A stretch of DNA of 64,000 nucleotides from positions 92,161,180 through 92,225,179 of the forward strand of contig CM043962.1 of assembly GCA_014529385.2 (NCBI GenBank), read 5' to 3'. The DNA comes from Adiantum capillus-veneris. Lineage: Eukaryota; Streptophyta; Polypodiopsida; Polypodiales; Pteridaceae. The translations under genes and the position numbers were made by a program. Positions 11,975 to 22,264 of this stretch are shown here, piece after piece (positions within the stretch are counted from its first letter, which is position 1; each line of letters opens with the position of its first letter). The notes under the pieces were generated by a model. The model made no database searches. It saw nothing but the letters and a program-made list of their open reading frames with translations, and was not told the DNA's origin.

Positions 11975-12252
11975 TGTTAAGCGCGCGACGGTGTGTGCAA
12001 GTGATAGAGCATGCGAAGATATGCAGGCCTTGAGGCTTGAAGCGGAGACACTATGCTGCAAAAGGGAAGCGCTAGCAGAACGAAGAGGGAGAGAGAGAGA
12101 GCTCACGTTTTTGGGGAAAACTCAATAAGTGAGTTTTGGGTTTTTCCACTTTTATTACAAGTGACCTTTAAAAAATGTGTCCAGGTTCAATATGAACCTG
12201 GACAAAGTATAAAAATGTACAAAAAGGGGTTATTTAGGCCTTTAACCCAACA
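11975..12252 (-). repeat. copia-2 5' LTR
   Basis: Starts TGTTAAGCGCGC and ends TTTAACCCAACA. The PBS complement GCTCTGACACCA lies two bases to the left (11961-11972). AATCC follows at 12253. Confidence 0.93.
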
Positions 12253-12269
12253 AATCCTCCAAGTATCGG

Positions 12270-13870
12270 GTAGCTTCAATCTAAAGGAGACATCATTTAT
12301 CTTTTTAGAGATCTAGAAAGGTCCGTAGTATCGCATACTAAGCTTTGGAAAAAGCCTCTCCTTTCCCTTTTTCTTTCTCAGCCGTGTCTTCTCAAAACGT
12401 AAGAGCACCCAATCGTTCTCCTTCAATTTCAAATCGCGATTCGCGATGATGGCAATCTGCTGCCTATTTCTGTCTTTCTTGAGATTTCTGCAAAGCCCCG
12501 TGGACCTTGGCAAAAGCCGTGTCCAAGTCACACTTGTACTCATTGGCTTCAAAAATCTTATCTTTCATGCTTAGGAAGGGTGGAACCTTCGGAGCACCTT
12601 CAATAATCTCAAATGGCGCCTTCCCCGTCGAAGAGTGTATCATGTTATTGTAGGCAAATTTCACCAAAGGTAAATACTTTTCCCATTGAGTCTTCTGATC
12701 TAAGATGTAAGACTTCAACAAATCTAGTACCACTGAATAGGCAATCCTTGATTGCCCGTCAGTCTACGGGTGGAAAGATGACGAGAACTGCAACCACGTG
12801 CCAATGTTCTCCCAAATAGCCTTCCAAAACAAACTCATGAATCTGGGGGTCCCTGTCCTCAGGCATGCCATGTAATCTGAAGATCTGGTCACAAACAGTC
12901 TCGCTAAGTGATCCGGCTTGACTATTTTCTTCACTGGAATGAAATGAGATTGCTTGCTAAATTTGTCGATAACAGTCAGATACCATCGTGACCACTCTGT
13001 GTTCTTGGGAGATCAAAAATGAAATCCATTGCAATACTTTCCCACAGGCGGGTGGGTATGGGTAAAGGCTGTAACAATCCATGTACTTTATGGCTGTCAA
13101 ACTTGACCTTCTATCAAACTTGACCTTCTGGCATACCAAGCAACTGCGCACAAAATCGTCCACGTCCTTCTTGAGTCTCGGCCAAAAGAAGTATCTCTCT
13201 ACCCCTTTCAAGGTGGTAGCAATGCCGCGGTGACCCGTAAAAGGTGGGACAGTGGCATTTGGTCATAACCTTTTCCCTTCACGTGTGTAACGCACAACAT
13301 GGTTTTCCTCATCAAGTAGCCATCCCGAATGGAATATCCCCCCCATTCCGTATCCGAGTGAAAATATCTGCAAAATCTGTATCTGTGGCATACTGATCAA
13401 CCATATCCTCGAAGCTCCTATGATGTATCGCGAAAATAGCCAGAACCAACGGCTTTCTGGACAAAGCATCCGCTACCAAATTCTTATGTCCCTGCACATG
13501 GACGATCTAGAAGTGAAAATGTGACAAGATGTTTGCCCACCGCATCTGCTTTTCCAATTGCTGCTTCTGTGACAATAAGTAGCGTAAACTCTGTTGGTCT
13601 GTGAAGACAGTAAAATCCCCTCCGAGTAGGTAATGTTGCCACTAAGTAAGAGCATGGATAACCGCCAAAAGCTCTCTCTCATAAATCTGTGCTGTCACTT
13701 CCGGCCTTGAGAACAATCGGCTCTCGTAGGCAATGACATGGCCTTCTTGCATTAAGGCCGCACCCAGACTACGACCACAAGCATCACAATATACTTCAAA
13801 TGACTTCTGCAAGTCCAGCAAAGTCAAAACTGGTCATGTAGTCAATTTCTCTTTCAATGTTTGAAAGGCA
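12270..13870 (-). pseudogene. pol: gypsy relic: RNase H and integrase remnants
   Basis: From high to low coordinate on the minus strand: RNase H start with FEVYCDACGRSLGAALMQ and YERELLAVIHAL (13642-13827), a DALSRKP end (about 13480), the integrase zinc region with FFWPRLKKDV and CLVCQKVK (12957-13211), an integrase core fragment with FAYNNMIHSSTGKAPFE (12464-12733) and the basic C-terminal part (12313-12552). Frameshifts separate every block. The order and motifs match element A, whose integrase core is deleted, so this relic keeps sequence that A has lost. Confidence 0.85.
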
Positions 13871-13935
13871 GTCACCTCTGTGGGTCCCCACGAGAAAGGG
13901 ACTCCTTTCTGCGTCAACAAATGCAAAGGGGAATC

Positions 13936-14022
13936 AACCTCCAATCACCTATGCTTGCACCTTGAAGGCCTATGCCATCACGGAAGATGTTGACATGGGT
14001 GAGAGAATTCATGATGAATTGT
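13936..14022 (+). pseudogene. PPR-protein fragment, part 1
   Basis: Encodes PITYACTLKAYAI and GERIHDELL, typical of PLS-class pentatricopeptide repeats (plant organelle RNA-binding proteins, often RNA editing factors). It is cut at 14022 by a solo LTR and resumes at 14733. The left junction with the gypsy relic is near 13932 and shows no clear duplication. No start codon or targeting peptide is visible. Confidence 0.72.
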
Positions 14023-14277
14023 TGTCACAAACTGCTGACGTGTAAAGCCACTGAAAAACAGAGCCAACCTGCAGATCCCGGCTGAGGGGCCTAAACCCTA
14101 GAAGAAGCAGAAGAAGCAGAAGCGGCAGAAGTTTTGCCAACTTACCAAGTCTTGCCGAGTGACCTATTTTTAAAAGAGGTTCCCACCAACTTATGGGACC
14201 CCGTCCGATGGGGCCCAAGTGACCTAAAGGCATTAAAATAAAGCACACATACACACTCAATCTCTTTACGTAAAAGA

Positions 14278-14420
14278 TGATGACGTGTCATCTGTACGGA
14301 TGCTCGCGATTTGCGCTACCCGTGCCACGTGGCAGCCTGTATGGATTTTCATGTTTTACGCTCTGCATGTTGACGTGACAGTTGTACGGATTTCCATGAT
14401 CAGCGCTGGACTGCTTTTTG
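14278..14420 (+). promoter_or_regulatory. Tandem ACGTG/TGTACGG modules in the family D LTR
   Basis: Three degenerate copies, each with a TGACGTG or CCACGTGG core followed by CTGTACGGAT-like bases, upstream of the TATA module at 14558. ACGTG cores are known binding sites for plant bZIP factors (G-box/ABRE type). Enhancer function is inferred. Confidence 0.5.
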
Positions 14421-14557
14421 GAGGCGAAGTGCTTTTAGGACTTGTTGCTTTTCATAGGCCAAGGGCCTTTAAATATGAACCAAGGGCTCATTCTGTGGCA
14501 CTCTTCCGGGTGGAGGTGCAGAGGATGGAGAACCGACATTGTACTAAGTTCAAGCAA

Positions 14558-14597
14558 TATAAAGAAATACCGAAAGGGGCACCAAGGTTTGGGGCCA
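14558..14597 (+). promoter_or_regulatory. Shared LTR core module (TATA plus GGGGC/GCCCC hairpin)
   Basis: TATAAAGAAATACCGAAAGG followed by GGCACCAAGG and TTTGGGGCCA. The same block is found in LTRs of elements A, C and D at six other places. It reads as a TATA box with the likely transcription start just downstream. Confidence 0.65.
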
Positions 14598-14732
14598 GTG
14601 CTCTCTTGGGGTGAAACTCCGCCACTCCCTGTCTCGTGTCGTGCATCTCTTTCAGTTCAGTTGTTATTTGAGATGCTTAAAGTTGTTCAGTCTATTCTTT
14701 TTTGTTGGCACGTGGTGCTCGTCCTTGTGACA

Positions 14733-15990
14733 ATTGCTAGTTTGGGACTTTTGTAGGAACATATCTTGATTGGCGGTGTTTTGATCAACATGTAAATATG
14801 CGGCCTATTTTTAAATGCAATTTCGGATGCAATCACCTATGCTTGCACCTTGAAGGCATGTGCCATTGCGCAAGATGTTGACAGGGTTGAGAGAATTCAC
14901 GATAAATTGCTAGTCTGAGGCTTTTGTAGAAACATGTCTGGCTTGGCATGGCTTGCCAGTGCTTTGGTAGACATATGCATGCAGTTTCGGATGCAATCAC
15001 CTATGCTTGCACCTTGAAGGCATGTGCAATTGCGCAAGATGTTGACAGGGTTGAGAGAATTCACGATAAATTGCTAGTCTGGGGCTTTTGTAGAAACATG
15101 TCTGGCTTGGCATGGCTTGCCAGTGCTTTGGTAGACATATGCATGCAGTGTCGTTTTGAAAGTAAGACAACTTACAAGTGCTTCATTAGTTCTTTGTCTG
15201 GAATGTCGTCTCTTGCAGCACGTTGATTGCAGGATTTGCCCAACAAGGTTGTGGCAAGGAAGCTCTGGGCTATTTTTGATACATGTTAAGGGAAGGTCTT
15301 TCTCCAAATGAAATCACTTTTGCATGCACCTAGTAGGCCTATGCAAGAATCTTTAAGCAGCTTTCAGCAATTACAGAGCAAGGGTTTTCCTTCTCGTGGA
15401 AAGCAGGGGAGTGTAACGATGCCAAGGGTGTTGATGGCAAGGTCCAAACGCAAGCAGCAGTGGCCATTGCAATGATGCAAGGGGTTTACAGAAGCATCAC
15501 TGTGACAGGTGGAAGTGGTCAACTATAGTACAAAAGATCCTCGTGCATTGGCTACCCAGCACTCTCTTGCATGCAAACTTCCTTGGAGGGGCATTTTTCT
15601 GATTGTCCTGGAACACCTTCCAAAGCGACTTATCAACTGAAGCGAACTTGAACAGCAACGCAGGGAGATGAGGAAAACACAGCAAGCAAAAACAGCAGTG
15701 GAATTTTGCAAGACATTGACATGGAAAAAAAAAACCATGAGTAGACTGTTGGCCAATGGCTGTTGGAAAAAGATGTTGTGCTTGACTATGCTTGGCATCT
15801 ATGCCAACCATGGTGTTCTTGTGAAAGCAAAAAATATCCTTAGCGTTGTTATGATGTCAATGGATTGATTGCAGGACATCCACAACTAGGGCAATGTCAA
15901 GCTTTAAGAAGATTTCAGCAAATACAAGGCGAGGGTATTTTTTCCTATGGGAAAGTAGGGGAGTGTGAAGCATTGGAAAAATTGCCTTTG
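14733..15990 (+). pseudogene. PPR-protein pseudogene, part 2
   Basis: Resumes after the solo LTR. Recognisable PPR text includes ITYACTLKACAIAQDVD, RIHDKLL, ALVDICMQC, a GFAQQGCGKEAL-type segment, NEITFACT, then GIYANHGVLVKAK and a GLIAGHPQLGQCQALRRF-type segment. Frameshifts and stops occur throughout, and an unrelated-looking AG-rich stretch (15400-15760) interrupts it. It is a decayed PLS-class PPR gene or retrocopy. No intact reading frame exceeds about 90 codons. Where it ends near 15990 is uncertain. Confidence 0.7.
14821..15148 (+). repeat. Two head-to-tail 164-bp copies within the PPR pseudogene
   Basis: Copies 14821-14984 and 14985-15148 both start TTTCGGATGCAATCACC and end ATATGCATGCAG, with about two differences. 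The unit is not a multiple of three, so the duplication itself shifts the frame. Confidence 0.93.
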
Positions 15991-17202
15991 AGCATGATGT
16001 AAACTAGATGAATATCAGGCTGCAGTATGTGTATGACTTAGCCAGTGGTATACACGAGGCACAACACCTTAGACGTATGAGAGGGAAAAACGTTGCTAGG
16101 AAGCAAGCAGAACAAAGTTGTTGGGGTTGATGCAAGTGTTGAGGGGAATGCCAAGCACTAGCAAAGCAGACAAACGTTTGTGAAGCTACAAGATTTTGAA
16201 CGAAGTTGAGCGAGAAAGTGGTAGGTTGCAGTTGAAGCGGCTAATCTAGTGGGTTAATCATTGAGGGATACAAAGTCCACCCTCCGAAGCATTCATGGCA
16301 AGAAAATATGAACCTACAATTTGGTGGAAAAAAGGCAGTTCTTGTGTGCGAGCGTGGTGAACACAAAGAGACTAGATGTGAGAAGCAGCTCTCTCCTTAT
16401 GTCAAGCTCATCATTGGAAGCAAAAGCATTCAAACACCCAATGTTTGAAATCGACATACCATTTAACAACAGGATCATCATAAGACCACTATTTTTGAAA
16501 ACTTTAAGGTAATGAATTCCTTCCAATGCATTGCAAATCCAAAAAAAGGTGACCCTCCTATACTAAGGAGAAGAAAACATGACCCCTAACACTGCAGGGA
16601 AAACAAGCATATAGGGGAAGGGCACGTTCCCTACGGTTTTGTCACATGCACATCTAACCCTATGTGCATGTGTAACTCCTATTTCCAGGGTTTAAGACAG
16701 CCTAGGAAGTGTTTTGGCACCCTTGTGAGCTTGTAAGCAGGACGTGCATGTCCAGGCAGCTATATACTGTCTGATTGAACATGAGCACAACTAGTGTCTG
16801 CTAGGTGTAGGCACTGGGGAGTGTTCCCATACAACACCATTAGTACCAAGCCTAAGTAATAACTACATACGAAGCACCCCTAATTAGAAATTCATCAACT
16901 TTTTAATAAGTGACATATTAGCTCTGTTCAGCATACATCACTCTACTACATCACTATGGTTTAGGGCATGCTTGTATGGCTAGTGTGTCACCCGGGCTGG
17001 CCATTACATATATTCTGCATCTGTTGCATTTGGTCTTGACCGGCCGCCCACCACTTGGTCCTTGTGTCCACTTGGGTGCTTTTATTCATTTATTTATGGG
17101 TTATGACTTGCCCCTCATATCCTATATATGTAGGGGAAAGGGTGGTCACTTATTCACACATTTGGACATGTACTTGTTGCAACTTGGCACCTCGAGGTAA
17201 AT
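15991..17202. other. Unassigned region with a possible diverged LTR start
   Basis: No gene is supported. TGTCACATGCACATCTAACC near 16640 and the following 150 bp (CCTATGTGCATG, TTGTGAGC, CGTGCATGTCCAGG) resemble the beginning of the family B LTR, but no partner or TSD was found. The rest is low-similarity sequence flanking element E. Confidence 0.35.
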
Positions 17203-17304
17203 TGTTAGGTGCAATAGAAGGGTCTAAGGATTTTAGCTAGGATCTAGTACTTTGCACAAACACAAGGTTACTTTACTTCAATTGAAAGAAACTGAACTAA
17301 ACAC

Positions 17305-17307
<3 letters not shown>

Positions 17308-17347
<40 letters not shown>
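17308..17347. repeat. (GA)n microsatellite, 40 bp
   Basis: Uninterrupted GA dinucleotides within the left LTR of element E. The right LTR keeps only a short GAGAGAGA at the same place (about 24988), so the tract expanded in one copy. Confidence 0.95.
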
Positions 17348-17350
<3 letters not shown>

Positions 17351-18445
17351 GACCGCATGTCAGATCCCAACAACCCTCAAGGGCTTGTTGCCAGAGCAAG
17401 TACTTGCTTTGATACTTGCACACTGATACAATGTCACGTGACACATCCAACCCTATGTGTCCGTGGACAAGCTATAGCACGACAAGGGTTCAGTCAGTCC
17501 AGTCAATCTAGATTTAGAAGTGATCTAGCACTTTTGTGAGTCTATTCGTAGACCGTGCATGCCCAGTCACTTAGTGTAGATGCATATCCTCTGGTTGCAC
17601 ACAGCATGATCATAAGCATTCCAATCAGAATCCATCGGAATCCTACAGGGGAATTTTCCAATGCATTTAGCCTATTTTACCTATTTTTGACATTTTTCAC
17701 TTATTATTTTTTAGTGACTTTTGTTGGAAAGTAGGTAGGGCAAATTGAGTAAGTTTGTATATAAGCAAACCTAAACTAGCACTAAATGGTAGAAGAGGCA
17801 ACAGGAGCCAAGCTCAGCAGGCAATTTCTCCAAGAAGACCTTGGCGGTTTCCCCCTCCAAGCAAGAAGAACCATCAGACCCTTGCCCCTAGCGTTTTCTC
17901 ATCAGCAGATCATCGTCAGAAGCAAGCTCAGACCTAGCGTTCTCCATCAGAAGATCATCGCCACAGTACCCCCATCAGCTAGCGTTTGTGAAGACCTTCC
18001 CTAGCGTTTTTGGAAACACATCAACCTAGCATTTTTGCATGTCCCAACGTTTGCAGATTTGCAACGTTTTCAACCACAGCAATGCAGCGTTTTCAACAAT
18101 GAAGTACCTGCAAGATCAACCCCTAAAGAAGTAGCAGATTCAACGCGGAAAGACCCTCAGTTTTCAGCCTAAAGAAACCTCAGTTTTCAGCCCTAAACCT
18201 GCAGATTTTCAGCGACAAAAAGCATCAGAAAACAGCCCCAGAATCAGCGTTTTTGGACTAGTCACAGATTTCAACCCATAGCGTTTTTGGACAGCAGTAC
18301 AAAGATTGCAGATTGCAGCCCTTAGATCGGTCTCGTCATCACCGTCGTCATCGTCGACATAGCCTAGACTTGCATTAGTCACATGCATACAGTTTGTACC
18401 AAATTGTGCAATCATAAGTAGACCACTCTCACCGACGAGAGTGGG

Positions 18446-20127
18446 TGTCACGAGGACGTGGCAACTGCTAACCTTAGTTGTTGGTTTCTTTCCAATGATT
18501 TTTGTTTAATTTTTGAAACACTCTTTTTGAAGTAGCAAACGGTCGGACATTGTATGGCCAATGTGAACGGTAGTTTCACCTGCAGACGGGAAGTGGTCGG
18601 CACTGGAATTCGTATAGTAAGAGGATGTCTAGGCTTTGAGCAACATCATATAGGTCCCTCCATCGCACTTAGCAAGTTGGTGGATACTAGGAAGTGAACT
18701 CAATAAAGGCATAAAGTCAAGGTGAAACTACCAACAGAAAGTATCCGACAGTTGGGCCACATTGCACTTTTGGATGCGGTCCCAATGAGGATAGATGGTC
18801 AGATGACCAGTGGGAGCCCAACGGAAGCATCTCCTAAAAATTAGGGAACTGCTATTTTGGGCCGTGAAATGTATTCGCGTCATTACCTTCGGTATGACCA
18901 GGGGAACATTTTAGCACTCTGCTGCAAAGTCAATTGATGCACGAGTTGAGAGATTTTTAAGCAGGAAGCCCAATGCAGGGAAATTGCATGTCTGAGTGCC
19001 AAGTGGCACTTTTTGGTCAATTTACCAAGTTTGGGAGAACAGAACTCGTAACTGACTCTTTGGAGCAGTTTTGGAGGCTAATAACTCTGATTTTCAGTCA
19101 TCTCTCTCCATTTTTGAGCTTCCCATGGCTTTAACTAGGACCAAGGAGCTCATTTTCAGCATTGGAAGGCATTAGATGCGTGTTTACAGGGCTGTTTTGC
19201 TGCGTTTTCAACGATACGCAGGTTTTGGCAGCCATGGAAATCTTCTCCTTTTTGCATCTATTTGTTCATAGATGCATTACAAGTCAAGGGCAACAGAGGG
19301 GGCGCTCGATTTATGCTGGGGATTACTTCATTGAGAACCTGTCACAGGTTAAGAGCTATGGAGTGCTTGCTTTCCTCTCTATGTACAGTGTGGTGCTAGG
19401 AGTGATGACTTGCACACTACACACTGCTCTCTCTCCCCTACGTGCAATTATGTGATGCCCCACAAGAGGGCTCTTCATTTGACTGTTGTACACCTGTGTG
19501 GGTTCATGCTTCTGTGCTGAGGCAAGAGCCTTCTTGAGCAGGAACAGGGATAGCTAACTGCTACTTCAAAGTAGGCACCGGTGAGGGTCATAACCTCACC
19601 GTACAGGTGCATTTTCAGCGTTGTATATGCGCTGTAAATTGACTGTTTTTCAGCCATACGAACGCCAGAACCATTGGGAATAGTGCCCCACTGGCAGAGG
19701 ATAGTTAGGGGACTGTTTGGGGCTGAAAACAGGGCAAAAACTTACTGTTTTTGGACAGGAATCAGAGGGTTTATGCCAGTGGAAGTGAGTTCCAGTAGGG
19801 GAATTGGTTTCGCGCAAGTTTTGGGGTTGTTATGCTGCCGAAATTTAGCCAAATCAAGTGGTATCTAGTTGGATATAGACAAAGGATTCCCAGGACTCTA
19901 CTTTGTAAATTTACCCTCTCAAAGTATAAAGAAACACCGAAAGGGGCCCCAATTTTGGGGCCTATAGGTTGTCGGCGTCTGCTCGGGGCATTCTAGCTTA
20001 CGAGCCATGTGTGTATTCAAGTGTTAATTCCCGTCGCACATTCCCTTTGCACAGTGCTATGTGTGTGTGTCTAAAGTAAAGAATTTCGGGTGAAAGCCAA
20101 CACCTACCGCCCCACGGGCCGGTTTCA
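18446..20127 (+). mobile_element. Element C: 1682-bp insertion in element B, probable solo LTR
   Basis: Starts TGTCACGAGGACGTGGC and ends GGGCCGGTTTCA (TG...CA), flanked by TSD GTGGG at 18441-18445 and 20128-20132. The empty site is preserved in the B 3' LTR near 23246. The TATA/hairpin module at 19925-19962 sits about 200 bp from the right end, as expected for U3-R-U5. No internal repeat pair, PBS or coding domain was seen, so a solo LTR of an otherwise unseen family is the best reading. Confidence 0.82.
19925..19962 (+). promoter_or_regulatory. Shared LTR core module in element C
   Basis: TATAAAGAAACACCGAAAGG, then GGCCCCAATTTTGGGGCC, an almost perfect hairpin. It aligns with modules in families A and D. 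Confidence 0.65.
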
Positions 20128-20362
20128 GTGGGGCCTTCGGAGGAGGGTTTTACAACGTCTCTGGTGTCGTATCTCTCTTCTCTCTCTATCTCTCAGTCTC
20201 ATACACTTGCACGTGCAGTGTCCATTCACTTTGTTTGTGATCATAGCACTCTCATTAAGAACGGAAGGCTCTCCCTTCCATAGGAACAAAAGGAACCTTG
20301 AGCACAGTTCGGAGCACTCATCTTGAGCAAAGCGCAAACATTCATTCCGCTGCACTTCACAT

Positions 20363-20374
20363 TGGTATCAGAGC
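20363..20374 (+). other. Primer-binding site of element B
   Basis: TGGTATCAGAGC, a perfect tRNA-iMet primer site, one base after the 5' LTR end CACTTCACA. Confidence 0.92.
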
Positions 20375-20950
20375 TTTGGCATTGTTCTGTATCACTTAAG
20401 GAAAGAACCACAAGAATCACAAGAATTTTTTTTGCTTGTTGCGGTCGCACGAACCCAAGTTCGCTTGGGCGTGTCGATTCCTAATCGTATTTTGACGAGT
20501 GACGGGAATCCCAAGAAAGAAGGGCTTGTCCATCCTCCCCTTGAGTCTCTTTTCACTCATTGAGAGCGGACCGTGCACTTAGCGGCCGACCAATCGACGT
20601 GAGGTGGGAAAAAGCAACCTTGGTGTGAGCGCAAGGCCGCCAAGGGGTGCGCCCGCGGAAAGGAGTAGAACTCGGGTGAAGAGAAGATCCTTCTCAAACA
20701 CAGATTGCAAGCGAAAGAAAACCTCAAGAACCTCAAGACCCGCAAGAACCCAAATTCCTCGTGAACTTAAGAACCCAAGACCACAAGAACCCACAAGAAC
20801 CCACGACTTCAAGATGGTCATCACTCGAAGCGGAATGGATACTTCGCTTAGAGGTGATAAGCATGAGAGAGCGAAGAAGAATTTTCCCCACCAGGAGGTT
20901 TTTTCGACCCTCCCCCTTCCCCATCTACGTCAAGGATTGCACTAACTCCT

Positions 20951-21568
20951 ATGGAGGCTTTAGACCAGATGTTTCTGGAAAGGAAGCTAGAACGCGAAGT
21001 AAGACATGCAGAAAGAATGGCAGAAATGGAACGCAGACACGCAAAAAGAAGAGCAGAAAGAAAAGCAGAAATGGAACACAAACACCAAGAAAGAATGGCA
21101 GCAGCCAAAGCAAGACAAGAACAGAGCGACCGACACATGCAAGAGTTCTTGCGACTCTTTTCTCAAGTGCCGGCACAGATGCAAGAGATTCAGGAGACGG
21201 AGACTCTCTCAGTCTCTTCTTCTCCACAGCATGATACACAGGCTTTGCATGATGATAAGCATGATGATTTGAATGATAATGATTTGCATGATGATTTGGA
21301 TGAAAATGGCAAGCATGATGATTTACATGATCAAGATGTGATTTCTCACGAGCATGCTGATTTGCATGATCAAGATGTGATTTCTCACAAGCATAATGAG
21401 TTGCATGAAGATGATGTGATTGTTCACAAGGATGATGTGTTAGTTGATGCTTTTTCTAGTGAAGCTATAACCTCGTTGCAAATTCGATCAATCACGAAGG
21501 ATCGATCTTGGCTCTCGAGCATAGGTCTCAAGAAACCTCACAGGAAGTATATGTGTTCGCATGATTAG
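20951..21568 (+). CDS. Element B gag-like ORF with His/Asp-rich repeats (205 aa)
   Basis: Intact ORF starting MEALDQMFLERKLEREVRHA. Residues about 1-75 are highly charged and helical, with recurrent ERxAE/ERRHAKRR units, a probable coiled coil. Residues about 95-165 are a His/Asp repeat built from LHDD, KHDD and LHDQDVISH units; the last occurs twice nearly exactly. No zinc knuckle, protease or pol motif follows. It sits where gag is expected, about 590 bp after the PBS. I call it Gag-like by position and coiled-coil character only; a structural role in particle assembly is inferred. Confidence 0.55.
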   Translation: MEALDQMFLERKLEREVRHAERMAEMERRHAKRRAERKAEMEHKHQERMAAAKARQEQSDRHMQEFLRLFSQVPAQMQEIQETETLSVSSSPQHDTQALHDDKHDDLNDNDLHDDLDENGKHDDLHDQDVISHEHADLHDQDVISHKHNELHEDDVIVHKDDVLVDAFSSEAITSLQIRSITKDRSWLSSIGLKKPHRKYMCSHD

Positions 21569-21668
21569 TACGCACGCATTGTTCGAGTGTTTCATTCGTG
21601 ATAGCGTCTTTATGTGATCCCTTTTCCTAGGCATGACATATTGTACGTTGAGCATGCTTCACTCATGA

Positions 21669-22253
21669 ATGAGCACGAATGTATGCGGATTATTCATGAA
21701 AAGTATGTATCTAAGGAAGTCACATTCCATGTCTCTTCCTTGGCATGACACAGTTGTAGAAAGAGCACATGAAAGTATGAGCATCAAGCATGGGCATTTC
21801 CGTTGTGAATTGCCACAGTTAATTGCTTCAGGTCAGAATGACAAGATTCAATCTCATTGTTTGCGTGTGTGGTTTGGCACTCCGTCTCTTTGTTCATCTA
21901 CATTGCATGCACAGTCTATTAAGACGACAAGATTTTTTCCACTCACTTTACATGGAATGGGTATATTCATGTTTTTGTGTTGGAAGTGGTTTCAGAAATT
22001 TTCAGCTGTGGAGATTCTTGAAGAAGAACGAAGCATGACTCTCGACGAAGTTGAAGCATCGAAGGAGCCACAAAAGACTTTGTGTCGCTTTTGGCGCGGC
22101 CCAAAGAAGCAAGCGTTGCAGACCTTTATGAAGTTCAAGTACCACACGACCCACACATCAGAGTGGGCCGGCGAAGAGTCCCTTCCAAGATTCCGAATGC
22201 TATTGGCGATCTCCCTCGACGCCATACAGTTCGGTACCAGTACCTCACTTTGA
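21669..22253 (+). CDS. Hypothetical ORF of element B (194 aa)
   Basis: An open frame that stops just before the polypurine tract. The translation has no domain I recognise. An overlapping frame (about 22082-22260) contains basic segments reminiscent of gypsy C-terminal tails, so either may be the eroded remnant of a former pol end. It may be chance: the region is not otherwise constrained as far as can be seen. Confidence 0.25.
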   Translation: MSTNVCGLFMKSMYLRKSHSMSLPWHDTVVERAHESMSIKHGHFRCELPQLIASGQNDKIQSHCLRVWFGTPSLCSSTLHAQSIKTTRFFPLTLHGMGIFMFLCWKWFQKFSAVEILEEERSMTLDEVEASKEPQKTLCRFWRGPKKQALQTFMKFKYHTTHTSEWAGEESLPRFRMLLAISLDAIQFGTSTSL

Positions 22254-22264
22254 AAAGGAGGGGA

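Larger units (their letters stand above)
6930..12252 (-). mobile_element. Full-length Ty1/copia retrotransposon, defective (copia-2)
   Basis: Minus-strand element of 5323 bp with TSD AATCC at 6925-6929 and 12253-12257. LTRs are 6930-7242 (313 bp) and 11975-12252 (278 bp); most of the length difference is an AT-rich duplication of about 35 bp near 7146-7185. The PBS complement GCTCTGACACCA is at 11961-11972, and a polypurine tract (minus) is at about 7243-7258. It encodes gag, protease, integrase, RT and RNase H in copia order, with at least two frameshifts and several stops. It is inserted in the gypsy relic between chromodomain and integrase. Confidence 0.95.
6285..13932 (-). mobile_element. 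Truncated Ty3/gypsy chromovirus relic, A-like, split by copia-2
   Basis: Two pieces (about 6285-6929 and 12253-13932) rejoin once the nested copia element is removed. From high to low coordinate they carry RNase H, integrase and chromodomain, so the element is minus strand. The left piece aligns with 58085-58735 and the right piece with 58736-59400 of the better preserved element A. Neither LTR is present: the left end lies near the copia-1 insertion and the right end stops within the RT/RNase H boundary at about 13932, where PPR sequence begins. It is an old fragment. Confidence 0.82.
14023..14732 (+). mobile_element. Solo LTR of family D (710 bp)
   Basis: Starts TGTCACAAACTGCTGACG and ends GTCCTTGTGACA, with inverted terminal bases TGTCACAA/TTGTGACA. 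The flanks are ATTGT (14018-14022) and ATTGC (14733-14737), a 5-bp TSD with one mismatch. It aligns in reverse with both LTRs of element D (51711-52211; 54032-54520 continued at 63567-63748). It holds the shared TATA/hairpin module at 14558-14597. A solo LTR arises by recombination between the two LTRs of one element. Confidence 0.9.
17432..20361 (+). repeat. Element B 5' LTR, interrupted by element C
   Basis: LTR sequence is 17432-18445 and 20128-20361; the break matches the continuous 3' LTR at GAGAGTGGGGCC. A TATA-like TATATAAG lies near 17758. The LTR carries repeated CTAGCGTTTT and GCAGCGTTTTCAGC words. An extra block of about 30 bp near 18160-18190 is absent from the 3' LTR. Confidence 0.9.

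Noticed and set aside
16640-16830. A second complete family B LTR
   Set aside because: Only the first 150-200 bp show loose similarity; no end, PBS or TSD.
18446-20127. Element C as a DNA transposon
   Set aside because: No inverted repeats at its ends; TG...CA termini, a 5-bp TSD and the LTR core module favour a solo LTR.
21823-22038. Overlapping alternative frames in the 3' half of element B
   Set aside because: No pol motif in any frame; the longest frame is reported once with low confidence.
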